DNA of 53,336 nt from Rhodocyclaceae bacterium (GCA_029982755.1 JARRBR010000004.1:1-53336); one strand, 5' to 3'. Positions 7,892-18,214 are shown, counted from the first letter of the stretch. Made by a program: numbers and translations. The notes: generated by a model not told the origin, from the letters alone.

Positions 7892-8880
7892 GCCGCTGCC
7901 GCATCGCCGTGTTCGGCGCGGGCGCCTGGGGCACGGCGCTCGCCCAGGCCTTCGCCAACAGCCACGAAATAGCCCTGTGGGGGCGCGACCGCACGCAACT
8001 GGACGAGATCGCGCGGCTGCGCGAAAACCGCCGGTACCTGCCCGGTGTGCGCCTGCACGACGCGCTCACGGTCGAAGCGGATTTCCATGCCGCAGCCGAG
8101 CGGGCCGACCTGCATCTGGTCGTCACACCCCTTTCCGGCCTGCGCGACACCGTCCGCGAGCTCCGGCACATCCGCCCCGACACCCCGCTGCTGTGGGCGT
8201 GCAAGGGTTTCGAAGCCGGCACCGGCCGCCTGCCGCACGAAATCATCGCCGAGGAGCTCGGCCCCGACACGCCCAGCGGCGTACTGACCGGCCCGAGCTT
8301 CGCCGCCGAGGTCGGACGTGGCCTGCCGGCGGCGATCACGCTCGCCTCCCGCGATCCCGCCTTCGCGCGCCATTGGGTCACCGTGCTGCACCAGCCGCGG
8401 CTGCGCATCTACGCCAACACCGACCTGGTGGGCTGCGAGGTCGGCGGCGCGGTGAAGAACGTGATGGCGATCGCCGCCGGCGTCTCCGACGGCATGGGCT
8501 TCGGTCTCAACGCCCGCGCCGCGCTGATCACCCGCGGCCTGGCCGAGATCGCCCGCCTCGCGCGCGCGCTCGGCGGCCGCAGCGAGACCCTGATGGGACT
8601 CGCCGGCATGGGCGACCTCATCCTCACCTGCACCGGCGACCTGTCGCGCAACCGCCGCGTCGGCCTCGCGCTCGCCGAAGGCAAGAGCCTGACCGACATC
8701 CTGCGCGAACTGGGCCACGTCGCCGAGGGTGTGTCCACCGCGCGCGAGGTGGTGCAGCTCGCCCACCGCCATGGCGTGGAGATGCCGGTGTGCGAGGCGA
8801 TCGACGCCCTGCTCCACCACGGCCTGAACGCACGCACCGCGGTCGAGCGCCTGCTCGCGCGCGACCCGCGCGAGGAGTGA
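7888..8880 (+). CDS. gpsA: Glycerol-3-phosphate dehydrogenase [NAD(P)+] GpsA
   Basis: GpsA reduces dihydroxyacetone phosphate to sn-glycerol-3-phosphate for phospholipid synthesis. The GTG at 7888 overlaps the preceding stop and yields 330 residues starting at the dinucleotide-binding motif VFGAGAWGTALA. The catalytic lysine is in GGAVKNVMAIAAG, and the C-terminal domain carries LTCTGDLSRNRRVG. An alternative longer frame exists upstream but would run through the SH3 gene. Last gene of the rhodanese-grxC-secB-SH3-gpsA group. Confidence 0.96.
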   Translation: MSRCRIAVFGAGAWGTALAQAFANSHEIALWGRDRTQLDEIARLRENRRYLPGVRLHDALTVEADFHAAAERADLHLVVTPLSGLRDTVRELRHIRPDTPLLWACKGFEAGTGRLPHEIIAEELGPDTPSGVLTGPSFAAEVGRGLPAAITLASRDPAFARHWVTVLHQPRLRIYANTDLVGCEVGGAVKNVMAIAAGVSDGMGFGLNARAALITRGLAEIARLARALGGRSETLMGLAGMGDLILTCTGDLSRNRRVGLALAEGKSLTDILRELGHVAEGVSTAREVVQLAHRHGVEMPVCEAIDALLHHGLNARTAVERLLARDPREE

Positions 8881-8923
8881 GCGCCGCCCGACCGAAGGTC
8901 CGCGCACTCCTCGCCGCCGCGTC

Positions 8924-9394
8924 TCAGATCCCCGCTGCGCCGGCGAAGCCGTGCTGCCGCCAGCCCTCGTAGACCACCACCGCCACCGCATTCGACAGAT
9001 TCACGCTGCGGTTGGTCGGCCGCATCGGGATGCGGATGCGCGCGTCGGGCGCGAAACCCTCGAGGACCTCGTCGGGCAGCCCCCTGCTCTCCGGGCCGAA
9101 CACCAGCGCATCCCCCGGCTCGTACGCCACGTGGTCGTGGCGGCGGCTGCCGCGCGTGGTGAGCGCGAACATGCGCCTGCCCGCAAGTGCGGCGACACAC
9201 TGTACCCAGCCCGGGTGCACGGTCAGGCAGGTCAGGTCGTGGTAGTCGAGGCCGGCACGCGCGAGCTGCTTGTCCGAGAGGTCGAAGCCCAGCGGCGCCA
9301 CGAGATGGAGCCTGGAGCCGGTGTTGGCGGCCAGGCGGATGATGTTGCCGGTGTTGGGCGGGATTTCGGGCTGGTAGAGGACGATTTCGAACAT
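8924..9394 (-). CDS. trmL: tRNA (cytidine(34)-2'-O)-methyltransferase TrmL
   Basis: This SPOUT-family methyltransferase modifies the wobble ribose of tRNA-Leu. The 156 residues show the N-terminal YQPEIPPNTGNIIRLAANTG motif and the knotted SAM site FGPESRGLP and IPMRPTNRSVNLSNAVAVV. TrmL lies close to gpsA in other proteobacteria too. Here it is on the opposite strand, converging on gpsA. Confidence 0.95.
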   Translation of the reverse strand: MFEIVLYQPEIPPNTGNIIRLAANTGSRLHLVAPLGFDLSDKQLARAGLDYHDLTCLTVHPGWVQCVAALAGRRMFALTTRGSRRHDHVAYEPGDALVFGPESRGLPDEVLEGFAPDARIRIPMRPTNRSVNLSNAVAVVVYEGWRQHGFAGAAGI

Positions 9395-9469
9395 CGGTGG
9401 CGGGACTCGGGACGTTGCCGGCGCGACGGGCCGGACGCGGCGCCGGGAGTCTACCGCCCGCCGGCCGCT

Positions 9470-10216
9470 TCAGTAAGGGGCAGGCGTGCGCGCGACGACC
9501 AGGTTGCCCACCCAGCTCGCCCCCTGCCGCTTGAGCGTGCGGGCAAGCTCGTCGAGCGTGGCGCCGGTCGTCATCACGTCGTCGACCACGATCACACGCT
9601 GCCCGTGCAGGACGGCATCGCACTCGAAGGCGCCGCGCGGGTTGCGCAGGCGCGCTGCGCGATCCAGTCCGGCCTGGGCCGGGATGTCCCGCCGCTTGCG
9701 CACCACCGCCAGCCCGAGCGGCAGGCCACGCGCTTGCACCAGCGGCCGCGCCAGTTCCACCGCCTGATTGAAGCCGCGCTCGGCCAGCCGGCGCGGATGG
9801 AGCGGCATCGGCAGGACGAGGTCGACCGCGCCGCCGAAATCACGCGCGCGCGCCGCCAGCGCCGCCCCGAAGAACGCGGCCAGCGCCAGCCGGTGGCGGT
9901 ACTTGAGCGCATGGACCATGGCATCGACCGGGAACACGAAGTCGTACAAGGCCAGCGTCGCGTCGTAGGCCGGCTGCTCGCGTTCGCACGCCGCACAGCG
10001 TCCGCCCCCCAGCCCCGGCAGGCCGCAGCAGGGACAGGCCGTTGGCGGGCGCCGCGGCAGCGCACGCGCACAGGCTTCGCACACGGCCTCGCCCGCCGAT
10101 TCCGCTCCGCACACGAAGCAGTCCTGCGGCGCGAGCACATCCACCAGATGCAGCCACAAGGCGTGAAGGGAGCGCGGGGAATTTGACAAGATTTCGGTCC
10201 ATGGAAGAACATGCAC
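9470..10216 (-). CDS. comF: ComF family phosphoribosyltransferase-like protein
   Basis: ComF/GntX proteins are needed for DNA uptake or utilisation in several bacteria. Their biochemical role is poorly settled. The N-terminal part has four CxxC pairs of zinc-ribbon type (CFVCG, CEAC, CPCC, CAAC). The C-terminal part is a type-I phosphoribosyltransferase fold with the PRPP loop VIVVDDVMTTGATLDE. The GTG at 10216 is only one option. A TTG near 10189 would also give a complete protein, so the start is uncertain. It is divergent from bioB with a 21-bp gap. Confidence 0.9.
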   Translation of the reverse strand: MHVLPWTEILSNSPRSLHALWLHLVDVLAPQDCFVCGAESAGEAVCEACARALPRRPPTACPCCGLPGLGGGRCAACEREQPAYDATLALYDFVFPVDAMVHALKYRHRLALAAFFGAALAARARDFGGAVDLVLPMPLHPRRLAERGFNQAVELARPLVQARGLPLGLAVVRKRRDIPAQAGLDRAARLRNPRGAFECDAVLHGQRVIVVDDVMTTGATLDELARTLKRQGASWVGNLVVARTPAPY

Positions 10217-10237
10217 GCCTCGTAATTACAGCCCGGA

Positions 10238-11236
10238 ATGCCTGAAATGACAATGACTTCAGCCACGCTTGACCGCAATCCCGCCACGCTGCAGGCCTCC
10301 GGACGCAAGCGCTGGGCCGTGGCCGAAGTGCAGGCCCTGTTCGAACTGCCCTTCTTCGATCTGGTGCACCGCGCGCAGCTGGTGCACCGCGAGAACTTCG
10401 ACCCCAACGCGGTGCAGCGCTCGACCCTGCTGTCGATCAAGACCGGCGGCTGCTCGGAAGATTGCGGCTACTGCTCGCAATCGGCGCGCTACGACACCGG
10501 CCTCGAGCGCGAGCGCCTGATGCCGATCGACGAGGTGCTGGAGAACGCCCGCGCCGCCAAGGCGAAGGGTGCGAGCCGCTTCTGCATGGGCGCCGCATGG
10601 CGCGGCCCGAAGGACAAGGATCTCGAACCGGTGCTGGAGATGGTGCGCGAGGTCAAGAAGCTCGGCCTGCAGACCTGCGTCACCCTCGGCATGCTCAAGG
10701 AGGGCCAGGCCGAACGCCTCGCCGAAGCCGGCCTCGACTACTACAACCACAACCTCGACACCGCGCCCGAGTTCTACGGCCAGGTGATCACCACCCATAC
10801 CATGCAGGACCGCCTCGACACCCTCGACGAGGTCCGCTCCGCCGGCATCAACGTGTGCAGCGGCGGCATCGTCGGCATGGGCGAGTCCCGCGCCCAGCGT
10901 GCCGCGCTGATCGCCCAGCTCGCCAACCTGCCCACGCCGCCCGAGTCGGTGCCGATCAACAACCTCGTGCAGATCCCCGGCACGCCGATGGCCGGCGCCG
11001 GCGCGCTCGACCCCTTCGAGTTCGTGCGCACGATCGCCGCCGCGCGCATCACCATGCCGACGAGCTACGTGCGCCTGTCCGCCGGCCGCCAGCAGATGAG
11101 CGACGAACTGCAGGCGCTGTGCTTCATGGCAGGGGCCAACTCGATGTTCTACGGCGAGCGCCTGCTCACCACCGACAACCCCGACGCCGACCGCGACGAC
11201 CGCCTGTTCGAGCGCCTCGGCCTGCGCGCGATCTGA
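10238..11236 (+). CDS. bioB: Biotin synthase BioB
   Basis: BioB is the radical-SAM enzyme that inserts sulfur into dethiobiotin, the last step of biotin synthesis. The 4Fe-4S site is CSEDCGYC. The substrate and second-cluster motifs [25 protein letters not shown] and the arginine in YVRLSAGR are present. ATG codons at 10238, 10247 and 10253 are all possible because no strong ribosome site is seen. It is followed 11 bp later by bioC. A TTGACA at 10183 has no matching -10 at normal spacing, so the promoter is unresolved. Confidence 0.97.
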   Translation: MPEMTMTSATLDRNPATLQASGRKRWAVAEVQALFELPFFDLVHRAQLVHRENFDPNAVQRSTLLSIKTGGCSEDCGYCSQSARYDTGLERERLMPIDEVLENARAAKAKGASRFCMGAAWRGPKDKDLEPVLEMVREVKKLGLQTCVTLGMLKEGQAERLAEAGLDYYNHNLDTAPEFYGQVITTHTMQDRLDTLDEVRSAGINVCSGGIVGMGESRAQRAALIAQLANLPTPPESVPINNLVQIPGTPMAGAGALDPFEFVRTIAAARITMPTSYVRLSAGRQQMSDELQALCFMAGANSMFYGERLLTTDNPDADRDDRLFERLGLRAI

Positions 11237-11247
11237 GCGCCGGCGCG

Positions 11248-12177
11248 ATGGCCGAGAACGCCGGCGACACCACGCGCGGCACGAGCTTCGCCCTCGATCG
11301 CGGCCTGTTGCGGCGCCGCTTCGAGCGCGCCGCCGCGACCTGCGACGGCGCCGATCTGCTCGCGCGCGAAATCGCCCGGCGCATGGACGAGCGCCTCGAC
11401 TACATCCGCGTCAGCCCGCGCCGCGTCCTCGACCTCGGCTGCGGCACCGGCGCCGACCTGGCGCGACTCGCCGAACGCTTCCCCGACGCCACCGTGCTCG
11501 CCGCCGACTTCGCGCCGGCGATGCTCGCGCGCGCAGGGGCACGACTGTGCCCTGCACGCAGCGGTGGCCTGCTGCGCCGCCTGCTGTCCGCCGCCCCGAC
11601 GCCGCTGCCGCACTTCGCGGCACGGGCCGACGCCCTGCCGCTCGCCCGCGCCAGTCTCGGCCTGGTGTGGTCGAACCTGATGCTGCCGGCGCTCGACGAC
11701 CCGCTGCCGACCTTCCGCGAGATCCACCGCACCCTCGAAGTCGACGGCCTGCTGATGTTCTCCTCCCTCGGTCCGGACACCCTGCGCGAACTGCGCGCTG
11801 CCCTGCCCGACCGCCGCGGCGACCGGGTGCACCGCTTCATCGACATGCACGACATCGGCGATGCCCTGGTTCAGGCCGGCTTCGCCGATCCGGTCATGGA
11901 CATGGAGATCGTCACCCTCACCTATCCCGACCTCGACACCCTGCTGCAGGATCTGCGCCACAGCGGCGGCGCCAATGCCGCCAGCGGCCGCCCGCGCGGA
12001 CTGTCGGGGCGGAGGGAGTGGGCCGAGGCGCGCGCCGCATATGAACGCCTGCGCCGCGACGACCGCCTGCCCGCCACCTTCGAGATCATCCAGGGCCACG
12101 CCTGGAAGGCGGCGCCGAAGACCACCGAGGACGGACGCAGCATCGTGCGCTTCCAGCCCCGCACGGCTTCACGCTAG
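11248..12177 (+). CDS. bioC: Malonyl-ACP O-methyltransferase BioC
   Basis: BioC methylates malonyl-ACP to prime fatty-acid-type synthesis of the pimeloyl chain of biotin. The ATG at 11248 gives 309 residues with an N-terminal BioC-like helix (LRRRFERAAATCDGADLLAREI) and the SAM motif VLDLGCGTGADLARLAE. A 20-residue basic insertion (around LCPARSGGLLRRLLSAAPTP) separates motif I from the rest, as in other betaproteobacterial BioC proteins. It follows bioB, and the pair is probably one transcript. Confidence 0.9.
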   Translation: MAENAGDTTRGTSFALDRGLLRRRFERAAATCDGADLLAREIARRMDERLDYIRVSPRRVLDLGCGTGADLARLAERFPDATVLAADFAPAMLARAGARLCPARSGGLLRRLLSAAPTPLPHFAARADALPLARASLGLVWSNLMLPALDDPLPTFREIHRTLEVDGLLMFSSLGPDTLRELRAALPDRRGDRVHRFIDMHDIGDALVQAGFADPVMDMEIVTLTYPDLDTLLQDLRHSGGANAASGRPRGLSGRREWAEARAAYERLRRDDRLPATFEIIQGHAWKAAPKTTEDGRSIVRFQPRTASR

Positions 12178-12194
12178 CCCCGTCGCGCACGCGC

Positions 12195-12854
12195 ATGAAC
12201 ACGCTGCCCAACGCCCCCGTCTGGCTGTTCGACCTCGACAACACGCTGCACAACGCCAGCCCGCACATCTTTCCGCACATCAACCGCAGCATGACGCGCT
12301 ACCTCGAGCAGCACCTCGGGCTCACGCTCGACGAGGCCAACGCCTTGCGCATGCACTACTGGCGCCGCTACGGTGCCACCCTGCTCGGCCTGATGCGCCA
12401 CCACGGCACCGACCCCGACCACTTCCTGGTCGAGACCCACCGCTTCGACCGCCTGCACGAGATGATGGTGTTCGAGCGCGCGCTGCGTGGCATGCTGCGG
12501 CGGCTTCCCGGACGCAAGATCGTGTTCTCCAACGCACCGCGTCATTACGCGCGCGCCGCGCTCTCGGTCATGGGGATCGGCCGGCTGTTCGAGGACGTGG
12601 TCGGCATCGAGGACCTCGACTACCAGCCCAAGCCCGGCATCCGCGCCTACCGCAGCCTGCTGCACGCGCAGCGCCTGCGTGCCGAGCAATGCATCATGCT
12701 CGAGGATTCCGCGGTCAACCTGCGCACCGCCAAGCGCCTGGGCATGCGCACCGTGCTAGTCGGCGGCGGGCTGCGCACGCCGGCCTACGTCGATCTGCGC
12801 ATCCCCAACATCCTCGCGCTGCGCCGCCAGCTCGGACGCCTGGGAGTGCGCTGA
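12195..12854 (+). CDS. HAD-superfamily pyrimidine 5'-nucleotidase-like phosphatase
   Basis: The protein has 219 residues and all four HAD motifs: DLDNTLHNA (nucleophile Asp), VFSNAP, the lysine in KPGIRAYR and MLEDSAVN. The helical cap of about 80 residues between motifs I and II fits the YjjG/SDT1-like pyrimidine 5'-nucleotidase group. The physiological substrate cannot be read from sequence. It lies 17 bp after bioC and may be co-transcribed with bioBC. Confidence 0.85.
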   Translation: MNTLPNAPVWLFDLDNTLHNASPHIFPHINRSMTRYLEQHLGLTLDEANALRMHYWRRYGATLLGLMRHHGTDPDHFLVETHRFDRLHEMMVFERALRGMLRRLPGRKIVFSNAPRHYARAALSVMGIGRLFEDVVGIEDLDYQPKPGIRAYRSLLHAQRLRAEQCIMLEDSAVNLRTAKRLGMRTVLVGGGLRTPAYVDLRIPNILALRRQLGRLGVR

Positions 12855-12882
12855 GAAAGGTGCCGATCGCGCTGGGCGCGGC

Positions 12883-13415
12883 TCAGCGCTGGCCTTCGGC
12901 CAGCGGCCGCTCCATCAGGCAGGCGCCATCGCCATAGGCTGCGGGCAAGTCGGAGGGCAGTGCGCTGAAACCCAGCCGCGTCCAGAACGGCACCGCATCA
13001 CCGAGCGCCACCAGGCGCATGCCAACGTGACCGGCGGCGCGCGACCAGTCGCGCACGCGCCCGAACAGCGCCGCCGCGACCCCGAGGCCGCGCGCGGCGG
13101 GTGACACAGCCAGGTCATGGACGAAGCCGCGGTCGGCACCGGCCGGCAGCGCGGCCAGCGCCACGTGCAGCGGCGGCGCCCCGGCGGCGTCCCAGGGATG
13201 GGCGAAGACGTAGCCGAGCGCATCGTCGCCGCGGTGCGCCATCCAGCACGCCTGCGGTGCGAGCGCGAGCTTGCGCCCGAGCACCGCAGCAGATTCCTGG
13301 TAACCATCGCCGTAGGCCGCGCGCTGGATCGCCAGCACCACCGGCAGATCGGCGGCACGCAGCGGGCGCAGCGCCAGCCCCGGCGTCGACGCCGGGGCGC
13401 GCCCGGTGCCCGCCA

Positions 13416-13416
<1 letters not shown>
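12883..13416 (-). CDS. GNAT-family N-acetyltransferase
   Basis: This 177-residue protein has one GNAT domain: LALRPLRAADLPVVLAIQ at the N-terminus, the acetyl-CoA loop region [20 protein letters not shown], and WTRLGFSALP at the end. I chose the ATG at 13416, which overlaps the hemB stop (ATGA). The open frame runs further upstream only inside hemB. The substrate is unknown. It is probably co-transcribed with and translationally coupled to hemB. Confidence 0.85.
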
Positions 13417-14573
<1,157 letters not shown>

Positions 14574-14649
14574 TTAACAAGCAGATGGCACCCGGCCGCT
14601 TTGCCGGCCCCTTCGGTTCGCCATCTCCCGCTTCACCTCCCTGAGCGGG

Positions 14650-14675
14650 TGCCTCACGCCCGGTGAGGCATTTTT
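14650..14675 (+). terminator. Intrinsic terminator 1 (+ strand)
   Basis: GCCTCAC (14651-14657) pairs perfectly with GTGAGGC (14663-14669) across the loop GCCCG. A T-A pair extends the stem and TTTTT follows at 14671-14675. The T-run is on the + strand only, although both neighbouring genes are on the - strand. Confidence 0.65.
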
Positions 14676-14708
14676 GCCCCCGACTACGTCCCCTGGTCGG
14701 GGGCTTTT
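14676..14708 (+). terminator. Intrinsic terminator 2 (+ strand), overlapping the engB 3' end
   Basis: GCCCCCGAC (14676-14684) pairs perfectly over 9 bp with GTCGGGGGC (14696-14704), followed by TTTTGTTT. The engB stop codon (14684-14686) is at the edge of the stem. On the - strand the hairpin is followed by A residues, so it is not a good engB terminator. It is in tandem with the preceding hairpin. Confidence 0.65.
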
Positions 14709-15370
14709 GTTTGGTCGGCGGCAAGCGCGCCAGCGGTCAGCGACGGGACCACCTCGCCCGAGGGCGAGACCCCGGTCTCGCGCGTCAGCCAGCCGCCGAT
14801 CACCGCCTCCACCTCCTCCACCCCGCTCTTCTTCAGACTCGAGAAAAGCTGCACGGTCACCTGCGGACCGAGCGGCTGCAGCGCGCGCCGGACGTCCTGC
14901 AGCACCGCCGCGGCGGCGCCGCGCGAGAGCTTGTCGCTCTTGGTCAGCAGCACGTGCATCGGCCGGCCGGAGTACGCGAACCAGTCGATCATCTGCCGGT
15001 CCAGCGGCGTCAGCGGATGACGCGAATCCATGATCAGCACCAGGCCGATCAGGCTCTCGCGCTTCTTCAGATAGGTCTCGATCAGCCCCGCCCACTGCCG
15101 GCGGATCTTCTCCGGCACGGCGGCATAGCCGTAGCCGGGCAGATCGACGAGGAGCGCGCCGGAATTGAGACGGAAGAAATTGATCAGCTGCGTGCGGCCA
15201 GGCGTCTTCGAGACGTAGGCCAGACGGACGTGCCCGGCGAGCGTGTTGATCGCGCTCGACTTGCCGGCATTGGAACGTCCCGCAAACGCGATCTCCGGCC
15301 CCGAGGGTGGGGGCAGGCCGGACGGCTTGGCGATGGAAATCTCGAATTGTGCGTTGCGGAACAGGGGCAT
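14684..15370 (-). CDS. engB: Ribosome-biogenesis GTPase EngB/YsxC (YihA)
   Basis: EngB is an essential GTPase in late 50S subunit assembly and has also been linked to division. The 228 residues show the G1 loop AGRSNAGKSS, the G2 region KTPGRTQLINFF, G3 DLPGYGYA and G4 TKSD. The C-terminal tail (EVVPSLTAGALAADQ) is longer and less conserved than usual. It is divergent from cytochrome c4, an arrangement frequent in beta- and gammaproteobacteria. Confidence 0.96.
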   Translation of the reverse strand: MPLFRNAQFEISIAKPSGLPPPSGPEIAFAGRSNAGKSSAINTLAGHVRLAYVSKTPGRTQLINFFRLNSGALLVDLPGYGYAAVPEKIRRQWAGLIETYLKKRESLIGLVLIMDSRHPLTPLDRQMIDWFAYSGRPMHVLLTKSDKLSRGAAAAVLQDVRRALQPLGPQVTVQLFSSLKKSGVEEVEAVIGGWLTRETGVSPSGEVVPSLTAGALAADQTKAPDQGT

Positions 15371-15492
15371 GAAAAAAGGCGGCGAAAAACCGGTTGGCTG
15401 CGGGATAAAGCCCGCATCGCATCGCGCAATCAGGCTTTCGTGTTATAGAATACCGCGTTTGAAAAAATCACTCACGGCTTTCCGAGGACACC

Positions 15493-16122
15493 ATGATCAA
15501 GCGTTCCCTGCTGCTCTCGTCGTTGTTGCTTCTCGCTGGCAGCCTTCAGGCCCAGGACCAGGCTCCGGATCTCGACAAGGCGAAACAGACCGCCGAGACG
15601 CTCTGCGCCGCCTGTCACAATGCCGATGGCAACAGCCAGCTCCCGGCCAACCCCAAGCTGGCCGGCCAGCATGAAGACTACCTCTTCAAGCAGCTGCGCG
15701 AGTTCAAGGGCTGGAACGGCAATCCGCCGGTGCGCGAGAACGCGATCATGGGCGGCATGGTCGCCGCCCTCGAGGAGCCCGACATGCGTGCGCTGGCGAA
15801 GTACTTCGCCTCGTTCGAGCTGCAACCCGAACCCGCCAAGAACCTCGAGACCATCGAGCTCGGCCAGCAGATCTGGCGTGCGGGCATCGCCTCGAAGGGC
15901 GTGCCCGCCTGTGCCGCCTGCCACGGTCCGGCCGGTGCCGGCATGCCCGCGCAGTACCCGCGCCTGTCCGGCCAGTTCGCCGACTACATCGACGCGCAGA
16001 TGAAGGCCTTCCGCGACGGCGTGCGCGCCAACGATCCGAACAGCATGATGCGCACGATCGCGCTGAAGATGACGGATCCTGAGATCAAGGCCGTCGCCGA
16101 CTACGCCGCCGGCCTGCGCTGA
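15493..16122 (+). CDS. Cytochrome c4 (periplasmic dihaem)
   Basis: Cytochrome c4 passes electrons in the periplasm to terminal oxidases such as cbb3. The 209 residues begin with a signal peptide (LLLSSLLLLAGSLQA). Two haem motifs, both CAACH, occur in two repeated domains, with distal methionines expected around AIMGGMVAAL and SMMRTIALKM. GAGG at 15483-15486 lies upstream of the start. A TATAGAAT-like -10 near 15443 may belong to this gene, but no good -35 is seen. Confidence 0.94.
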   Translation: MIKRSLLLSSLLLLAGSLQAQDQAPDLDKAKQTAETLCAACHNADGNSQLPANPKLAGQHEDYLFKQLREFKGWNGNPPVRENAIMGGMVAALEEPDMRALAKYFASFELQPEPAKNLETIELGQQIWRAGIASKGVPACAACHGPAGAGMPAQYPRLSGQFADYIDAQMKAFRDGVRANDPNSMMRTIALKMTDPEIKAVADYAAGLR

Positions 16123-16143
16123 TCACGGCCTGGCATGCGCGAC

Positions 16144-16169
16144 AACAGGGCGGCTACGGCCGCCTTGTT
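16144..16169 (+). terminator. Stem-loop with UACG tetraloop after cytochrome c4
   Basis: AACAGGGCGGC (16144-16154) and GCCGCCTTGTT (16159-16169) form an 11-bp stem with one G-T wobble and the loop TACG closed by a C-G pair, a very stable UNCG-type tetraloop. It starts 22 bp after the stop codon. There is no following T-run beyond the TTGTT in the stem itself, so it may act as a weak terminator or a 3' stabiliser. Confidence 0.5.
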
Positions 16170-16274
16170 CATTCTCCGCCCCGCTCCTCGCGATCCGGCG
16201 AAGTCGAAGGCCGCCCCGACGCACACGCCGGGCATCGGCGCCAGCGCGGCAACCACCCACCGGGAGTCCGCCCC

Positions 16275-17525
16275 ATGACCACCTCCTCCGCAGACACCGG
16301 CAACGGCCGCAGCTTCCTCCCCGTCGACGAAGCGCGCGCCGCCATCCTCGACGGCCTGAGCCCGATCGCGGGCTGGGAGCGGGTCGCCGTGCGCGGCGCG
16401 CTCGGCCGCGTGCTCGCCGAGGACATCATCGCGCCCTACAACGTCCCCGCGCACGACAACTCGGCCATGGACGGCTACGCGGTGCGGGCGGGGGATCTGG
16501 CGGCCGACGGCGAGACCGCGCTCGCGGTGGTCGGCACCGCCTTCGCCGGGCGGCCGTTCTCCGGCATCGTCGGCGCCGGCCAGGCGGTGCGGATCATGAC
16601 CGGGGCCTCGATCCCGCAGGGCGCAGACACCATCGTCGTGCAGGAGATCGCCCGCCGCGAGCACGACCGCGTCTTCATCCCCGCCGGCCAGAGGAAGGGC
16701 CAGAACCTGCGCCTTGCCGGCGAGGATCTCGCCGAAGGCGGCGTGGCGCTGGCGGCCGGCTGCCGCTGCGGCCCGGCCGAGCTCGGCCTGATCGCCTCGC
16801 TGGGCATCGCCGAGGTCGCGGTGCGCCGCCGCCTGCGCGTCGCCATCCTGTCCACCGGCGACGAGATCGCCTCCATCGGCCGTCCGCTCGGGCCGGGCGA
16901 GGTCTATGACAGCAACCGCTACACGCTCTTCGGCGCGCTGTCGCGCCTGGGCTGCGAGCTGCTCGACATGGGCGTGGTGCCCGACCGCCCCGAGGCGCTC
17001 GAAGCCGCCTTCCGCGACGCCTCGCAGGCCGCCGACGTGGTCATCACCAGCGGCGGCGTGTCGGTCGGCGAGGCCGACTTCATCCGCGAGATGATGGCCC
17101 GTCTGGGCGAGGTCGCGTTCTGGAAGCTCGCCATCAAGCCCGGCCGGCCGATGGCCTTCGGCCGCATCGGCGACGCGGTGCTGTTCGGCCTGCCCGGCAA
17201 CCCGGTGGCGGTCATGGTGACCTTCTACCAGTTCGTCCAGGATGCGCTGCTGAAGCTGATGGGGGTGAGCCCGCTGCCGCCCGCCGAGCGCTTCCCGGCC
17301 CGCGCCGGCTTCGCGCTGCGCAAGCAGCCCGGACGCGTCGAATACCTGCGTGGCCGCCTGCAGCGCGATGCCGACGGCCTGTCGGTCGCCCTCGCCGGCG
17401 CCCAGGGCTCGGGCGTGCTGCGCTCGATGTCCGAAGCCGACTGCTTCGTCGTGCTGCCCGAGGACTGCACCGCGGTGCAGGTGGGCGACACGGTCCACGT
17501 TCAACCCTTCCACGGCCTCGTCTGA
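16275..17525 (+). CDS. moeA: Molybdopterin molybdenumtransferase MoeA
   Basis: MoeA inserts molybdate into adenylated molybdopterin, finishing molybdenum cofactor synthesis. The 416 residues carry the typical [16 protein letters not shown], the MPTB domain motifs [19 protein letters not shown] and KPGRPMAFG, and the [16 protein letters not shown] strand. GGGAG lies upstream of the ATG. No other moa gene is beside it. MoeB at the window start belongs to the same pathway. rpiA follows after 26 bp. Confidence 0.96.
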   Translation: MTTSSADTGNGRSFLPVDEARAAILDGLSPIAGWERVAVRGALGRVLAEDIIAPYNVPAHDNSAMDGYAVRAGDLAADGETALAVVGTAFAGRPFSGIVGAGQAVRIMTGASIPQGADTIVVQEIARREHDRVFIPAGQRKGQNLRLAGEDLAEGGVALAAGCRCGPAELGLIASLGIAEVAVRRRLRVAILSTGDEIASIGRPLGPGEVYDSNRYTLFGALSRLGCELLDMGVVPDRPEALEAAFRDASQAADVVITSGGVSVGEADFIREMMARLGEVAFWKLAIKPGRPMAFGRIGDAVLFGLPGNPVAVMVTFYQFVQDALLKLMGVSPLPPAERFPARAGFALRKQPGRVEYLRGRLQRDADGLSVALAGAQGSGVLRSMSEADCFVVLPEDCTAVQVGDTVHVQPFHGLV

Positions 17526-17551
17526 GCGCCGCCACCCCGCACGGCATTCCC

Positions 17552-18214
17552 ATGACCCAGGACGAACTCAAGAAGGCCGCCGCCCACGCGGCGCTCGACT
17601 ACATCGTCGACGGCAGCATCGTCGGCGTCGGCACCGGCTCGACGGTCAACCACTTCATCGACGCGCTCGCCGCCATGCGCGACCGCATCCGCGGCGCGGT
17701 GTCCAGCTCCGAAGCCAGCTCGCAACGGCTCAGGGCACACGGCATCGAGGTCTTCGACCTAAACGGCATCGAGTCCCTGCCGGTCTATGTCGATGGCGCC
17801 GACGAGATCGACGGCGGCTTCGCGATGATCAAGGGCGGCGGTGGCGCGCTGACGCGCGAGAAGATCGTGGCTGCGGTGTCGGAGCGCTTCGTCTGCATCT
17901 GCGATGCAAGCAAGCGCGTGGACGTGCTCGGCCGCTTTCCGCTGCCGGTCGAGGTGATCCCGATGGCGTGCAGCCACGTGATGCGCGAGCTGCGCAAGCT
18001 CGGCGGCGAACCGAAGCTGCGCGAGGGCTTCGTGACCGACAACGGCAACCTGATCGTCGACGTCCATGGACTGCGGATCGCCGACCCGGTCGCGACCGAG
18101 ACGCGAATCAACCAGATCGTCGGCGTGGTCACCAACGGCCTCTTCGCCGAGCGCGGCGCCGACGTGCTGCTGCTGGCCGGCGCCGCCGGCGTGGAGCGGC
18201 TGCAGGCGCGCTGA
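17552..18214 (+). CDS. rpiA: Ribose-5-phosphate isomerase A
   Basis: RpiA interconverts ribose 5-phosphate and ribulose 5-phosphate in the pentose phosphate pathway. The 220 residues have [13 protein letters not shown], the catalytic DGADEID, and [14 protein letters not shown]. Ribulose 5-phosphate is also the substrate of the phosphoribulokinase encoded at 46 kb. It is probably co-transcribed with moeA, though no functional link is obvious. Confidence 0.97.
   Translation: MTQDELKKAAAHAALDYIVDGSIVGVGTGSTVNHFIDALAAMRDRIRGAVSSSEASSQRLRAHGIEVFDLNGIESLPVYVDGADEIDGGFAMIKGGGGALTREKIVAAVSERFVCICDASKRVDVLGRFPLPVEVIPMACSHVMRELRKLGGEPKLREGFVTDNGNLIVDVHGLRIADPVATETRINQIVGVVTNGLFAERGADVLLLAGAAGVERLQAR

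Larger units (their letters stand above)
14583..14708 (+). ncRNA. Candidate structured small RNA between hemB and engB
   Basis: No + strand gene covers this stretch, yet it folds into consecutive stem-loops. AGATGGC (14583-14589) pairs with GCCATCT (14620-14626) around an inner CCGGC/GCCGG hairpin. CCCGCT (14627-14632) pairs with AGCGGG (14644-14649) around the loop TCACCTCCCTG. Two further perfect hairpins each end in a T-run on the + strand. The order of folded body, exposed pyrimidine-rich loop and rho-independent terminator is that of a trans-acting small RNA. No convincing promoter is seen, and the RNA end points are estimates. The second terminator overlaps the last codons of engB, which is on the other strand. 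Confidence 0.45.

Noticed and set aside
10183-10188. TTGACA as -35 of a bioB promoter
   Set aside because: No acceptable -10 exists at 16-19 bp. TAATTA at 10223 is too far away.
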